From assembly GCF_030269365.1 (NCBI RefSeq), contig NZ_BSTF01000011.1, positions 62,001 to 126,000 on the forward strand: a stretch of 64,000 bases of DNA. The letters are read 5' to 3'. Every line of letters starts with the position of its first letter. Positions within the stretch are counted from its first letter, which is position 1. Below, one piece after another: positions 8,721 to 17,809 of the stretch. The stretch is from Lentzea sp. NBRC 102530 (GTDB taxonomy: Bacteria; Actinomycetota; Actinomycetes; Mycobacteriales; Pseudonocardiaceae). Under the pieces are notes generated by a model. It saw only the letters and a program-made list of their open reading frames with translations. It made no database searches and was not told where the DNA came from. The translations under genes were made by a program, and so were the position numbers.

Positions 8721-9042
8721 GACCAGTCAGCGTCAGCGGGAATCCGCCCCTGTTTGCCGCCGTCTGCGAAACCATCGCGAAACCAGCCAACCCATGACCA
8801 GGCCCTTGCCATCCAGGACCAACCAACGCTCGCCGAGAACTCCTGCGCGAGCGGAAGCCTGAGCGCCGGCCCCTACGCGACACCACTTGACCAGATGAGC
8901 CCGGACGTCGGCCGCTCGAAGATCTCGAACCATGAGACCTAGCTCGCCAACAGCCCTCCGGTGGCCGGACGTCTCGTCCGGCGCAGACTGAACGAATAAC
9001 TCTATAAGGGTCGAAAATCGGCCAACACAAACGCTCTAGGAG
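8705..9042. other. non-coding left end of element 2
   Basis: I see no gene here. It holds the tail of the att similarity (to ~8722), an 18-bp sequence shared with the other end of the element (8766-8783), and a small GCCGGAC/GTCCGGC hairpin at 8964-8982 with no T run. Confidence 0.6.
8766..8783. repeat. candidate integrase arm-type site, left
   Basis: GCGAAACCATCGCGAAAC occurs here and, in the same orientation, at 23259-23276. Both copies are inside element 2, 61 and 77 bp from the att repeats. GCGAAAC is itself repeated within the motif. Binding by Int or Xis is inference from position. Confidence 0.5.
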
Positions 9043-9531
9043 TCAAAAGTCTTCGTCGAGTATTCGCCGACGTAGCTCTTGCTCTTTCTTCAACGCCTCA
9101 CGCACCTCTTCTAGACTTTCTTCCATTCGCACTTTTGCAATAAATTCGCGCTCCCTTGTTACCGCCTGAGCCCACACCTGTGACATAAAGCTACCAAAAG
9201 CAAAGAGCGAACCGACGATCAACGCAATACCAAGCGCTCGATTGCTCACCCAGAGCACCGTGATGAGCACGCCAGAAACTCCCGCAACGAGGTGCCAGCA
9301 CACGAAAAATTGCATGATGCGCATGCTGCCAAGCGCGGCACTGAAGCCAACGGGCCTCATCCGAAAATTCCATGACCTAACCGAGTTTTCATGCCTTTCA
9401 ATCAGAGAAGCATGGCGAAACCACTCCTCAAGCAGCTCCTCGCGCTCAGAGAGTTTTTCAGAATCCCCATTGAGACTCTGTCGATCACGCTTCCCATCGT
9501 CACCACTATCCTCGGTCGACTCGTAATCCAT
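9043..9531 (-). CDS. two-TM membrane protein with C-terminal coiled coil
   Basis: I chose the ATG at 9531 because AGAGGG lies 5 nt upstream and the start is 8 nt after the stop of the upstream gene. The 162-residue product has an acidic N-terminus (many Glu/Asp/Ser), two hydrophobic segments around residues 70-95 (FFVCWHLVAGVSGVLITVLW) and 100-122 (ALGIALIVGSLFAFGSF), and a charged helical C-terminus rich in Glu/Arg that looks like a coiled coil. I do not recognise the family, though the two-TM plus soluble helix layout resembles SLATT-type effectors. It forms a probable operon with the DUF6414-like gene. Confidence 0.65.
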   Translation of the reverse strand: MDYESTEDSGDDGKRDRQSLNGDSEKLSEREELLEEWFRHASLIERHENSVRSWNFRMRPVGFSAALGSMRIMQFFVCWHLVAGVSGVLITVLWVSNRALGIALIVGSLFAFGSFMSQVWAQAVTREREFIAKVRMEESLEEVREALKKEQELRRRILDEDF

Positions 9532-9539
9532 TGACCCTC

Positions 9540-10484
9540 TTAGATATAGATGGCAAGCGGAACAATCTGCACCCAAGGGCTCTTTACTGCCACTTCTGGG
9601 ATCTTCAGCTCGATATCAGTGTTCGCCATAGAGTTCATCAAAAGCTCAAGCCGCTCTTCGCCAATCAAGCCGATCACACCTCGGCGAACCGTCGTGAGCT
9701 TCTTACCCTCGACAACTTCAGCACGCGTGACCTTGCCGAGCACCTTGAACTCGCCGCCGAGAAGCGACGCTTCAACCTCATCCGTAAAATACTCGCGACT
9801 AGCAGCAAGCACCGCTCGAATTTGCACGCCGGCGATAGTCATTGGAAGATCGACAACTTTCGACTTTCGAACATCCTCAGCCACTACCTTGAAGATCTCA
9901 TCCATGTCGATGATTTCTCTGTCCGCTTCCTCTCGCACCTCGTCCTCAGACAGAGACTCATCATCTTTGCGTATTTCCATCCGTTTCTGCTGGAGAAAAT
10001 ACGGGCGAGCATCCTCGTAAAGATCCGCGACTACATCCATCGGATTCTTCTCAATGACCCCAGCGCACTCAATGAGCGCTCCAGGCTGCACTTTCTGGAG
10101 GTCTTCAATTGATGTCACAACCTTGATAAGCTTCGCTTTATCGAGCGTCGTTCGCAATCGGTTGAAGAGCGAAGCCGCAGTGTGCTGTCGAACGAACTTG
10201 CTTTCGGTGGTTTCCTGATTATTTCGCTCATGCGACAGCTTTCCGGACGCAGAGAGATTCAAGCCAAGCAAGCTTGCAACACTTGGCACAGCCCCCGATG
10301 CGGTGCCTTCGCCGGTCGTCTTCCGGATGCGGTCATACTTCTGCGCCACATCACTTGAGAACGACACCCCATCATCGATGCTCGCAAGAAAGTTAATCAG
10401 CATCGGCGTGTTGAGATAGGTAGGGTGCACCAGGTCGGCAACCCGGCAGACCGATTCGATCGGCTTCTTCTTGCGCTTAAACAT
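9540..10484 (-). CDS. DUF6414-like protein
   Basis: The ATG at 10484 gives 314 residues, starting MFKRKKK. An ATG further upstream is possible but adds an unlikely Cys-rich leader. Near the N-terminus, LINFLASIDDGVSFS resembles the start of DUF6414 proteins, an uncharacterised family scattered in accessory regions. The middle is acidic and helical (KDDESLSEDEVREEADREI) and the C-terminal third is beta-rich (VLGKVTRAEVVEGKKLTTVRRG). No catalytic motif is visible. It precedes the two-TM gene by 8 nt. Base composition is clearly lower in GC than the int gene next to it. Function unknown. Confidence 0.6.
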   Translation of the reverse strand: MFKRKKKPIESVCRVADLVHPTYLNTPMLINFLASIDDGVSFSSDVAQKYDRIRKTTGEGTASGAVPSVASLLGLNLSASGKLSHERNNQETTESKFVRQHTAASLFNRLRTTLDKAKLIKVVTSIEDLQKVQPGALIECAGVIEKNPMDVVADLYEDARPYFLQQKRMEIRKDDESLSEDEVREEADREIIDMDEIFKVVAEDVRKSKVVDLPMTIAGVQIRAVLAASREYFTDEVEASLLGGEFKVLGKVTRAEVVEGKKLTTVRRGVIGLIGEERLELLMNSMANTDIELKIPEVAVKSPWVQIVPLAIYI

Positions 10485-10632
10485 GCGTCCTACTTCCGGC
10501 GCGAGATTGGTGTCACAATCATACATGCAACAACAACTACCGCTGATGATCAAGAACGGCCCGTCTAAATGACCGCAACGCGTTCAGCCCCCTGGCTCGC
10601 ACTCAACCAGAGGGCCGCATCGAACAGTGCAG

Positions 10633-12030
10633 CTACGCCGCATCAAATAGTCGCTCGATCGTCGCGTTGATCGTCTCTCGCTGCCCATCGATGCACTTTG
10701 CGTAGATCTTGAGTAGCACCTCAACCGAATGTCCCGCCCGCTCCGCGACCTCTGTTGCAGGCACACCTCCGTTAAGCCAGAGCGACACGGCCGCGTGCCG
10801 CAGGTCGTAAGGCCGAGCGGCGAGCGGCGAAGCAACCTGTGCCGGTGTGAGCGCGTAGGGCCGCGCGTCCTGCCACACCCTGTAGTACGTCGAAGACGAC
10901 ACCACCCCACCCTTCGGCGACCAGAAGAGCCGACCATCTGTCGCGACTCCGAACCGGTCGACATGGTTCCGAATCCGCTGCACCAGCACCGGAGGGATGG
11001 GCACAGGCCGCACGTCCTTCGCTCCCCGGTGCTTCAGCCCGCGCTGATCGTGCACCTCCCCCGAGTCCGTCCATCGCTTCCCCGCAGACGGCCGGGACTC
11101 ACCAAGCATCAGAAGCCCCCAGCCCTCCTCAGGAAGCGTGCAGTCGTCCAACTTCAGCCCAAGCCCTTCAGCCGGCCGCGCCGCCGCGTAGTAGCAAGTG
11201 GCAAAGAACGCTTCGAGGTGCGCGCCTCGATCCGCGTTCCGCCGTCCGACGTACGACACGGCCGTAAGCAGCTCCTCGATCTGCCGAGGATTGGCCACCA
11301 CACGCGGGTCAACCTGCTCGACCAGCTTCGCGACCTTGCGCTTGATCCGGTTCAACGGGTTGTCCGTGATCAACTCTCGCTCGACCGCCAACGCCAGCAG
11401 GTTGAACAGCACTGCCCGCTTCCGCGAATAGACGGTTGCAGCCGCGGACTTCCCATTAAGCTTCGTCGCCAGCGCGTCCAGGACCTCCCGAACCGCCACC
11501 GCGTCCGTCATGTCGTACAACGGCCGCGAGTACCGAACCAGCCAGTCCACGACCTCCTGTTGTTCGCGGTCGAGCTGATCGTCACGAGTCGTCGGCGGCA
11601 ACAGGTGACGCGTCAGCACCCCACGCAGCTCTGTCACCTCCGGCCGGCCAGGCCCGTTCTTCACGAACGCAGCACAGGCAGTCGCCAACGCATCCACCGT
11701 GCTGCTCCGCGTCTTCGCAGCTGAGTCGGGCCACTTCATGTCCACGTAGGACTGTGCGAACTCCAAGAATGAGAAGGAGTTCTTCCGCTTCAGCTCCGAC
11801 AGCGGAAGCCCAGTCTCCACATCGAACTCTTCACCGAGCCGCGCCGCCTTCATCAGGTCGGAACGCCGGTTGATCGCCTGGGCCTTGTTCGCGAACCACT
11901 CCGAGTGGCTCTTCTTCTCCGTCACCCACCGGACGCCCCACGGCTTCGGCCGCTTCTTCCCCTTGGCCGTCTTCTTCTTCGTCCAGTCGGCGATCTCCCA
12001 GAAGGTGACCTTCAGCGTCGTCTCGCTCAT
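10633..12030 (-). CDS. int: tyrosine-recombinase integrase
   Basis: This 465-residue site-specific recombinase integrates and excises the element at the tRNA-Arg gene. An N-terminal SAM-like core-binding region is followed by the catalytic domain. The box around RPAEGL supplies the first Arg; YDLRH gives Arg411 and His412; AGHS gives His434; and KIYAK gives the nucleophile Tyr443. The Y in place of H in the HxxR box is usual in pSAM2-type integrases. I chose the ATG at 12030, which overlaps the xis stop as ATGA; the xis-int overlap is typical of this class. The gene lies about 2 kb from the left att site, separated from it by cargo. Confidence 0.95.
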   Translation of the reverse strand: MSETTLKVTFWEIADWTKKKTAKGKKRPKPWGVRWVTEKKSHSEWFANKAQAINRRSDLMKAARLGEEFDVETGLPLSELKRKNSFSFLEFAQSYVDMKWPDSAAKTRSSTVDALATACAAFVKNGPGRPEVTELRGVLTRHLLPPTTRDDQLDREQQEVVDWLVRYSRPLYDMTDAVAVREVLDALATKLNGKSAAATVYSRKRAVLFNLLALAVERELITDNPLNRIKRKVAKLVEQVDPRVVANPRQIEELLTAVSYVGRRNADRGAHLEAFFATCYYAAARPAEGLGLKLDDCTLPEEGWGLLMLGESRPSAGKRWTDSGEVHDQRGLKHRGAKDVRPVPIPPVLVQRIRNHVDRFGVATDGRLFWSPKGGVVSSSTYYRVWQDARPYALTPAQVASPLAARPYDLRHAAVSLWLNGGVPATEVAERAGHSVEVLLKIYAKCIDGQRETINATIERLFDAA

Positions 12031-12236
12031 GCGGCCCGCCCGTAGAGGTCGTCCATCCAGTCCAGGAAGTCCGAGCGCCTGCACCGCAGCTCCCCGTTCG
12101 GAAGCGGGAAGCAACGAGGTCCCTTCCCCGTCTGCCGCCACTTGTAGAACGTGTCCCGAGAGACGTCCCCGCCGAGCGCCTCCAGCATCTCCGGAACAGA
12201 CATCAGTTCAGCTATCTCACGCGCCTTGCCGTTCAT
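12027..12236 (-). CDS. xis: excisionase (MerR-like HTH)
   Basis: This 69-residue protein has one helix-turn-helix (VPEMLEALGGDVSRDTFYKW) followed by a wing with GPRCFPLPNGELRCRRSDF, the usual form of HTH_17 AICE excisionases. It should bind near the att site and steer the integrase to excision. It lies between rep and int, with 12 nt to rep and a 4-nt overlap with int, so the three are probably co-transcribed. Confidence 0.9.
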   Translation of the reverse strand: MNGKAREIAELMSVPEMLEALGGDVSRDTFYKWRQTGKGPRCFPLPNGELRCRRSDFLDWMDDLYGRAA

Positions 12237-12248
12237 GATTCCCCCCGT

Positions 12249-13853
12249 TTACGCAGCTAGATGAGTTGCCGAACTTTCTGGCGGTCCAGCAGATGCGAGC
12301 AGCGCGGCCGTGTATTCGGCCTTCCACCTCCGCCGCTCAGCGACAGCGCTCAAGAGCAGATGCGCCCGTGGAGGCACGTTCGGATCACCGGGCTGGACGT
12401 TGTTCCAGACGACGCGCTGCGCCCGGTCCTCAGGCTTGATCCCGACGTCCGCGAGCAGTTGCCGAACGAACGTCTTCCGGTCGTGCTTGTGGTCCGCCAA
12501 CGACTTCCCCGACCACTTCCGCGAAACGAGCACTCGGCGACCAGCCACCCCGAGCGTGGTTCGCTTGTGCGCCTTGCCTTTGCACTTCCCAGGCACCGTG
12601 GACAGCCGAGCCCCACGAGGCTGGACACCGTACAGCAGCCACACCGCGCACTGCGGCGAGCAGGGCGTCACGGCCAGCTCCGCGCACAACCGTTCGGCGT
12701 GGTCTTCCTGCCGCGCAGTCTGGGCATCGAAGCACTCGTTGATGCTCTTCGTGAGGTACTTCGTCAGGTAGCCGATGTGACGGCCGGCCTCCTCAGTGCC
12801 GCCCAAGATTCCCTTGGAGTGCACCTGTACCCCGAACCGCGCCACATGAGCCGGACGCTCGACCTCGTCCAGGGCTTCTTCCCAGGTAGGCAAGGCCCTT
12901 CGAGTCTGCGGGTCCACGAAGCCCTTGACCCGCACATCCCAGAACGGCAGCTGATCGCCGCTGTACTTGATCTCGTCATGCTCGGGCCACCAGACCTGGT
13001 GATACGTGGCCTCGGTGACCGCCTTCAGCTCCGCCCGCGAGATCGAGCCCCGGACCGCCGCGTGCCAGTGAGGAGCAAGCCGACGCTGTGGCTCGACCGC
13101 CGAGAAGTACTGGACCTCCCAGCCGACGCAGCGCCGGAGGTTCTGGACAAACCGATCAAGCAGCGCCGCGAAGTGCACCGCGTCCCGAGCCGCACGGCGG
13201 TAGTCGTACTTCGCCGGGTCAACCGGGGTGCCGTCGCTGCGCACCTTGCCGTAGGTGTCGAGCGTCAGCGTAAGGAAGGTCGAGGGCTGGTACTTGCCTC
13301 CGAACACCTTGCCCACGGTGCGCTTGCTGACCGGCCGCCGAGGCAGGTTGGGCGCGTCCTGCCGCCGCCTGGTGGACCGCTTGCGCGCGCCCTTGAGCGG
13401 AACTTCCAGAGAAGGAAGCGAACCGCGGACTCCGAGTTGCCGAAGTTCGGCGTCGACCTCCGCGACCTCCTCCCGAACCTCCTCCGCGCCCACTTCGTCG
13501 CCCTCATCGAGGGCCAGGCGGAAGGCCTTGACCAGGTCAGCCCGGTACTCGGTCAGCTCCCGCTGTTCGTCGCTCGGAGCGTCCGGAGCGAAGTCCGGTT
13601 CCTCGGTCAGGTGCCATCCCTCACGACACTGCGCCATCCGCAGACGCCGGTTCTTCTCAGCGCAGGTCGGGCAGACACTCGCGACCGTCGAGCCGCACGG
13701 CACTGGCACGATGTCCACGCGCCCGGTGTCGAGATCGATCCGCTCCTTAGCCAATGGCCGGACACAGACGCCGTGTTCCTCAGCCACGGCCCGGACAACG
13801 TCGAGCGCGGCCGGCTGCTTCATCCGCTCGGATCGAGTCAGGTACTCAGTCAC
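12249..13853 (-). CDS. AICE replication initiator (RepSA-like)
   Basis: This 534-residue protein starts at the GTG at 13853 (GGGAGGG upstream; the GTGA overlaps the traB stop). The N-terminal region carries Cys pairs (VCPTCAEKN) that may bind zinc. A PHWHAAV motif (H262, H264) is the HUH metal site of rolling-circle initiators, and a later GYLTKYLTK helix holds candidate nicking Tyr residues. The C-terminus is basic. In pSAM2-type elements this protein nicks the element's origin so that excised DNA replicates before transfer. The origin itself is often inside or beside rep, but I could not locate it. Confidence 0.85.
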   Translation of the reverse strand: MTEYLTRSERMKQPAALDVVRAVAEEHGVCVRPLAKERIDLDTGRVDIVPVPCGSTVASVCPTCAEKNRRLRMAQCREGWHLTEEPDFAPDAPSDEQRELTEYRADLVKAFRLALDEGDEVGAEEVREEVAEVDAELRQLGVRGSLPSLEVPLKGARKRSTRRRQDAPNLPRRPVSKRTVGKVFGGKYQPSTFLTLTLDTYGKVRSDGTPVDPAKYDYRRAARDAVHFAALLDRFVQNLRRCVGWEVQYFSAVEPQRRLAPHWHAAVRGSISRAELKAVTEATYHQVWWPEHDEIKYSGDQLPFWDVRVKGFVDPQTRRALPTWEEALDEVERPAHVARFGVQVHSKGILGGTEEAGRHIGYLTKYLTKSINECFDAQTARQEDHAERLCAELAVTPCSPQCAVWLLYGVQPRGARLSTVPGKCKGKAHKRTTLGVAGRRVLVSRKWSGKSLADHKHDRKTFVRQLLADVGIKPEDRAQRVVWNNVQPGDPNVPPRAHLLLSAVAERRRWKAEYTAALLASAGPPESSATHLAA

Positions 13854-15312
13854 GCCGCCGCCCTCCCGTCCGTCAGCTCGGGGAACTCGTGCACGGTGGC
13901 CGGAGCGAGGTAGGCACCCAGCTCGACCAGGTCCGCATCCGTAACGTTGAAGGCCCGCGCACGCTCGGGTTCGCGCTGCCCGTCCTCCTTGCCCCACGCG
14001 ACACCGGGCGTGTTCTCGCTGATCTCGTGAGCAGCTGCACCGCGTTGACGGACGCCGTCGCCCAGGACCATGTCCACCTGCACCGGCTCATCGAGGCGCA
14101 GCGCCACCCGAGTCGTGAACAGATGCCGGAAACCGACGATCTCCTTGCGCGGGTCCTGGACCAGGCCGACGACGGCGTAACCAGGAGCACGTCCCTGAGA
14201 GGTGATCGTCTGGATTGCCCGCGTCGCCCGTTCGCGAAGGTTCCGGTCCGACTGGTAGGCGATCAGGTCCGCCAGCTCATCCACGACCAGGACCGTGAAA
14301 GGCTCCCCCGTGCTTCGCGCCCACAGTCGCCGAACGCCCCGGTATCGGGTGGCCCGCTCCTTCACCTCTGCGGCGATTTCTTCAAGCAGGGCAACAGCTT
14401 CAGGCCCGTTGTCGTAGACGACCTTCTCGAACGCGTCCGGGCACTGCCCCAGCTCCATCCCTCCCTTGGGGTCGATCCCAACGAGCCGGACCATGCCGGC
14501 CTTGATGGCCGGGGCGAGCTGCCAGACGATCGACCACAGCACCGAGCCCTTGCCAGCACCGGGAACGCCGACCACGAGGACCTGCGACCCGAGCAGCCTC
14601 AACCGCCAGGGCTTCCCCGTCTCCGTACGACCGACGACGACGCGCTTGAGGTCAACCTCTCCGGGGTCGGCGAGCTGCGGCACCGCAACCGAACGCGCCA
14701 GCGGGTCAGCGTGGATGAAGTCGAGCTCAACCACACGAGGCTTCAGCACCCGCACCCGACAGGACCGAGCGTTGAACGAGTGCGCCAGGTTGTCTCGCCG
14801 CAACTCCCACTGCTCAGGAGACTGCGCCGGGATCATCCGCACACGCACCTTGTCCCGCCAGCCCTCAGACCGGATGCGGCGCAGCTTCGGAAGGTACTCC
14901 TTCCCGCGGACTTCCTTCGTCAGCTCAGCAAGCCGCACCACGGTCCGCCACTGCGGCACGTACACGGTGAGCCGCCGCCACTCAGTCAGCACGCGGTACC
15001 AGCCGTGCCGGAGGAACGAGTCCCGGTCGAGGCCGTACCAGACCGCCAAGGCGCACACGAACGACAGCAAGGCGAGCACCAGCGGCGAGAGTCCGAACCG
15101 GTGATAGGCAACGTAGCCGCCGAGGCCGGCCGTGACCGCAACCGGTATCGAATGGCCAGAACGACCAACCGCACGACCAGACGGACCGCGAGCCACAGTA
15201 GGGCAACAGGCGCGAGCACCAGCTTGACCCAGCCTGGAAGCCATACCCACCAAGGAACCTGCGGACGTGCACCCTCGAACGGTGCGGGATCAACCCAACG
15301 GTTTCCCTTCAT
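13850..15312 (-). pseudogene. FtsK/TraB-like translocase with apparent -1 frameshift near the N-terminus
   Basis: The ATPase part is intact: a hydrophobic segment (LVLALLSFVCALAVWYG), Walker A GVPGAGKGS, Walker B VLVVDELADL, and a C-terminus overlapping rep by 4 nt. The expected N-terminus, MKGNRWVDPAPF then WLPGWVKLVLAPVALLWLAV, lies in a different frame starting at an ATG at 15312, which overlaps the upstream stop as ATGA. The two frames must join at about 15,115-15,160, where the reading shifts by -1 (one base missing relative to an intact gene). The in-frame upstream sequence of the ATPase frame looks like non-coding shadow. It is either a real lesion, a sequencing error, or (less likely) programmed frameshifting; I see no slippery heptamer. 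Confidence 0.75.
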
Positions 15313-15572
15313 CGCGCACCGCCAGCGCACCTCGGGCACTGGAAGACGCTTCCCACGCTCGGGATGCGTCCAACAGGCTGGAAAGCCCCCGAAGCGGCGG
15401 TGTGCTGCGCCCGACAGGTCAGGCATTCGAAGCCCCGAGCCTGCGCCGCCGTGAGTTCCATCGTCTCCAGCGAGCCGCCATCGAGCATCACGGCATAGCT
15501 GGAAACGGTCTGCCTGATGGAGATCATCCGATCCCCGTCTAGCGCACGAATGCGCTCAGGCTCTACGCTCAT
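15309..15572 (-). CDS. small zinc-ribbon-like AICE protein
   Basis: This 87-residue protein has two CxxC pairs (CLTC near residue 50, CPRC near 80), likely a single zinc site, behind a beta-rich N-terminal half. Its TGA overlaps the ATG at 15312 that begins the true N-terminus of the translocase gene, which supports that start. Family not recognised. Confidence 0.65.
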   Translation of the reverse strand: MSVEPERIRALDGDRMISIRQTVSSYAVMLDGGSLETMELTAAQARGFECLTCRAQHTAASGAFQPVGRIPSVGSVFQCPRCAGGAR

Positions 15573-15730
15573 CGTTGTTCACTCCTGAGTTGGGTGGACA
15601 ACGCAGGAGCGGCGAGGTTGGTAGCCGGGTTCCGCTCCTGCGTCTCACGTTCTCTCTGCACCGCAACAAGACGTGCGGCATCGCCACGTGACCCAGCAGA
15701 GTCACGCGCTCTGTCCAATGAGGACTTCTG

Positions 15731-15991
15731 CTACTTCTTCGCTGTCTTGTTGACCTTGATCGCCTCCCCCTTCTCGCGTTCACGGTTCGCCCAGTACATG
15801 GCCTCGTGGTGGTGGCTGCGATCGGTCTCAGCGACGCGGGCGTAGATGGCGGCGGACCGGAGGTAGTAGTCCTTCAGCACGGCGGGCGCGGACTTGGGAT
15901 TGGGGAGGAGTTTGCTCAGCACGTCATGTGCCTCGCTCAGCGTTCGAGCCTGCTCAGCAAGGCCCCAGTGCATCGCCTCAACCGCGGACAT
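15731..15991 (-). CDS. small helical AICE protein
   Basis: The ATG at 15991 has GGAGGGAGAT upstream. The 86-residue product is helical, with a conserved-looking RSHHHEAMYWANRERE stretch and a Lys-rich C-terminus. Proteins of this type are common between pra and traB in Pseudonocardiales AICEs, but no function is known to me. It overlaps the 3' end of the upstream small gene by 14 nt. The 158-bp gap downstream to the zinc-ribbon gene has no other gene I can support. Confidence 0.6.
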   Translation of the reverse strand: MSAVEAMHWGLAEQARTLSEAHDVLSKLLPNPKSAPAVLKDYYLRSAAIYARVAETDRSHHHEAMYWANREREKGEAIKVNKTAKK

Positions 15992-16238
15992 CAGGATCTC
16001 CCTCCGCCAGGGCGTGCCGGCCTTCCTGGCTGCCGAGGTGATCCGCCAGCTTGGAAGCTTCACGCGACAACTCCCGGCAGAACCGCATCAGCACGTCCGA
16101 GCCGCCAGGGAAGGGCGGGAGCTGGATCGCGATGTTGACCGGGTCGAGGTAGATGGCCAGCGCCGGAACCTCGGGCGTCACCCGGATCATGGCCGCGCCC
16201 GCGTCTTGCCCAGGCGTACAGGTGGCGTTGAACCCCAT
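15978..16238 (-). CDS. small AICE protein of unknown function
   Basis: This 86-residue product starts at an ATG sharing one base with the upstream stop (TGATG). It has a beta-rich N-terminal half (VPALAIYLDPVNIAIQLPPF) and an amphipathic helix (MRFCRELSREASKLADHL). I do not recognise it. The tight coupling to neighbours on both sides shows it belongs to the pra-to-int operon. Confidence 0.6.
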   Translation of the reverse strand: MGFNATCTPGQDAGAAMIRVTPEVPALAIYLDPVNIAIQLPPFPGGSDVLMRFCRELSREASKLADHLGSQEGRHALAEGDPDVRG

Positions 16239-16438
16239 CACTGACCACCCCGCGCCGCATCGAGAGCCGTCTGCCCCTCAGCCACAGCCTCAGCAAGCCG
16301 GGGCAGCGCTTCCGCGTCGACCACCAGCACAGCCGGGAACGCGTTGCCCAACCGGAACTCGACCCGTCCAGCGAAGACGAGCGGTTCCACCCGGATCGGC
16401 AGGTTCGCCGTCAGGTGCAGGCGCATCAAATCGGGCAC
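16238..16438 (-). CDS. small AICE protein of unknown function
   Basis: This 66-residue product starts at GTG, 3 nt after the pra stop. The pattern of two short strands, a strand (AVLVVDA) and a helix (LPRLAEAVAEGQ) is similar in size and order to the next gene downstream, so the two could be distant paralogues. No family recognised. Confidence 0.55.
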   Translation of the reverse strand: MPDLMRLHLTANLPIRVEPLVFAGRVEFRLGNAFPAVLVVDAEALPRLAEAVAEGQTALDAARGGQ

Positions 16439-16441
16439 GGA

Positions 16442-16900
16442 TCACGCCGCCTTAGGTGCGGGCTTGGCCGCGACGATGGTCTTCATGCCGGTGGCCCGCA
16501 GGCTGTAGCCCAGCTTCGCCCGGCAGCGGTGACGCTCACCGACGTGACCACCACGGCAGCCCTTGTCATCGATCCACGGCGTCACCGTCAAGCCCTCGAA
16601 CATCGCCGGGCGGATGTCCGTGCCCGGAATCGCCTCCGGCGGCACGGGCTGGTGAGGTGCGGAGATCTTGACCGTGACCGCAGCGTCCGCCTTGCGCTCC
16701 GCAGCCTGGTCGATCACCAGGACGGACCACACGAGCTGACCGGTCTCCTTATCCTTCTCCTGCTCAGCGGGGAGCCCCTTGGCGCGCTCCTCAGCCGACT
16801 GGAACTTGAGCACGGGCTCGACGCCCATCACGAGCGCGCCCCTCGGAAACACGAAGTCGTGACCCGCCGGGAACCTGCTCCCACCTGTGATCGCCATCGT
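16442..16900 (-). CDS. pra: Pra-like replication/integration/excision activator
   Basis: The ATG at 16900 has AGGAG 8 nt upstream, giving 152 residues. The N-terminus (GSRFPAGHDFVFPRGALVMGVEPVLKF, quoted to its key part FPRGALV) and the two-part layout match the Pra family, which in pSAM2 switches on the replication, integration and excision genes. It is the first gene of the long minus-strand operon that runs to int. The short basic C-terminal tail (Lys/Ala-rich) may contact DNA. The assignment rests on family memory and gene order. Confidence 0.7.
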   Translation of the reverse strand, partial: TMAITGGSRFPAGHDFVFPRGALVMGVEPVLKFQSAEERAKGLPAEQEKDKETGQLVWSVLVIDQAAERKADAAVTVKISAPHQPVPPEAIPGTDIRPAMFEGLTVTPWIDDKGCRGGHVGERHRCRAKLGYSLRATGMKTIVAAKPAPKAA

Positions 16901-16997
16901 CGTTCTCCTGACGTTTGTGCCGGTCGGGGCCACTCCCCGACATCTCGACACCTACGACTTTCGACGAATCGAGAGGACGTCAACACCACACAACAGG

Positions 16998-17041
16998 ACA
17001 ACTACAGACGTCTCAGCTACATTGAAGTCGTCCCTAGTTGT
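16998..17041. promoter_or_regulatory. inverted repeat in the pra / HTH divergent promoter region
   Basis: ACAACTA at 16998-17004 is mirrored by TAGTTGT at 17035-17041, in the 155-bp gap between pra (minus) and the HTH/PLD-like gene (plus). A repressor such as KorSA controls pra in pSAM2; the downstream HTH protein is the obvious candidate here. The site is short, so this is tentative. Confidence 0.35.
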
Positions 17042-17055
17042 ACGGAGGGTGGGTC

Positions 17056-17799
17056 ATGCCGAACCAACGCCTACGGGATGCGCTGCTGCGCAACACTTTG
17101 GGCTTCGATGAAGTTGCCAAGGCAACCGGCGTAGACCCGAAGACTGTCGAACGGTGGATCACGCAGGACCGGACGCCGTACCCACGCCACCGGCACGCCA
17201 TCGCCGCGATGGTCCGCGAGACCGAGACCTACCTCTGGCCGGACGCGGTCGCGCCGGAGAAGAAGAAAGAGATCAACGAGTCCGAGGTCGTGCAGGTCTA
17301 CGCGCACCGCCACGCGGTATCGCACGACATCTGGGGCCACCTGATCGAGCAGTCCAAGATCAGCATCTCGATCCTGGTCTACGCCGGCATGTTCCTCGTG
17401 GACAACCCAGCCCTGATCAAGACGCTGCGTCAGAAGGCAGAGAGCGGCGTCCGGATCCGGTTGCTACTCGGGGACCCGGCAAGCCGCGAGGTCGCGCGCC
17501 GCAGCGAAGAAGAGGGCATCGGCAAGACCACGCTTGGCGCAAAGATCCGCAACGCTCTCGCGGTCTACAAGCCGTTGGCCGAAGTGCCCGGCGTGGAGAT
17601 CCGGATTCACGGGACGACGCTCTACAACTCGATCTACCGGTTCGATGACGAGATGCTCGTGAACACGCACGTGCACGGCTTCATGGCAGCTCACGCCCCG
17701 GTCCTGCACCTACGACGGCTGTCCGGCGGCGACCTGTTCGAGACGTACGCCGAGAGCTTCCAAGGCATCTGGGATGGCGCGAAGCCACCGAAGTGGTAG
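17056..17799 (+). CDS. HTH regulator with phospholipase-D-like (DUF5919-type) domain
   Basis: The ATG at 17056 has GGAGGG 8 nt upstream; 247 residues. Residues ~1-55 are an XRE-like HTH (LGFDEVAKATGVDPKTVERW). The rest resembles the PLD-like fold of DUF5919: strand ISISILVYAG, helix, strand VRIRLLLGDP, and later HGTTLYNSIYRFDDEMLVNTHVHG with the His/Asn-type residues. The full HxKxxxxD catalytic motif is not seen, so it may sense a ligand rather than cut one. A NUDIX gene follows 10 nt downstream, an arrangement I associate with AICE regulators of this kind. Confidence 0.7.
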   Translation: MPNQRLRDALLRNTLGFDEVAKATGVDPKTVERWITQDRTPYPRHRHAIAAMVRETETYLWPDAVAPEKKKEINESEVVQVYAHRHAVSHDIWGHLIEQSKISISILVYAGMFLVDNPALIKTLRQKAESGVRIRLLLGDPASREVARRSEEEGIGKTTLGAKIRNALAVYKPLAEVPGVEIRIHGTTLYNSIYRFDDEMLVNTHVHGFMAAHAPVLHLRRLSGGDLFETYAESFQGIWDGAKPPKW

Positions 17800-17809
17800 G
17801 CAGGTAAAC

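Noticed and set aside
15556..15783. A small Arg/Ser-rich minus-strand gene
   Set aside because: No ribosome site or conserved-looking features; it overlaps real genes on both sides.
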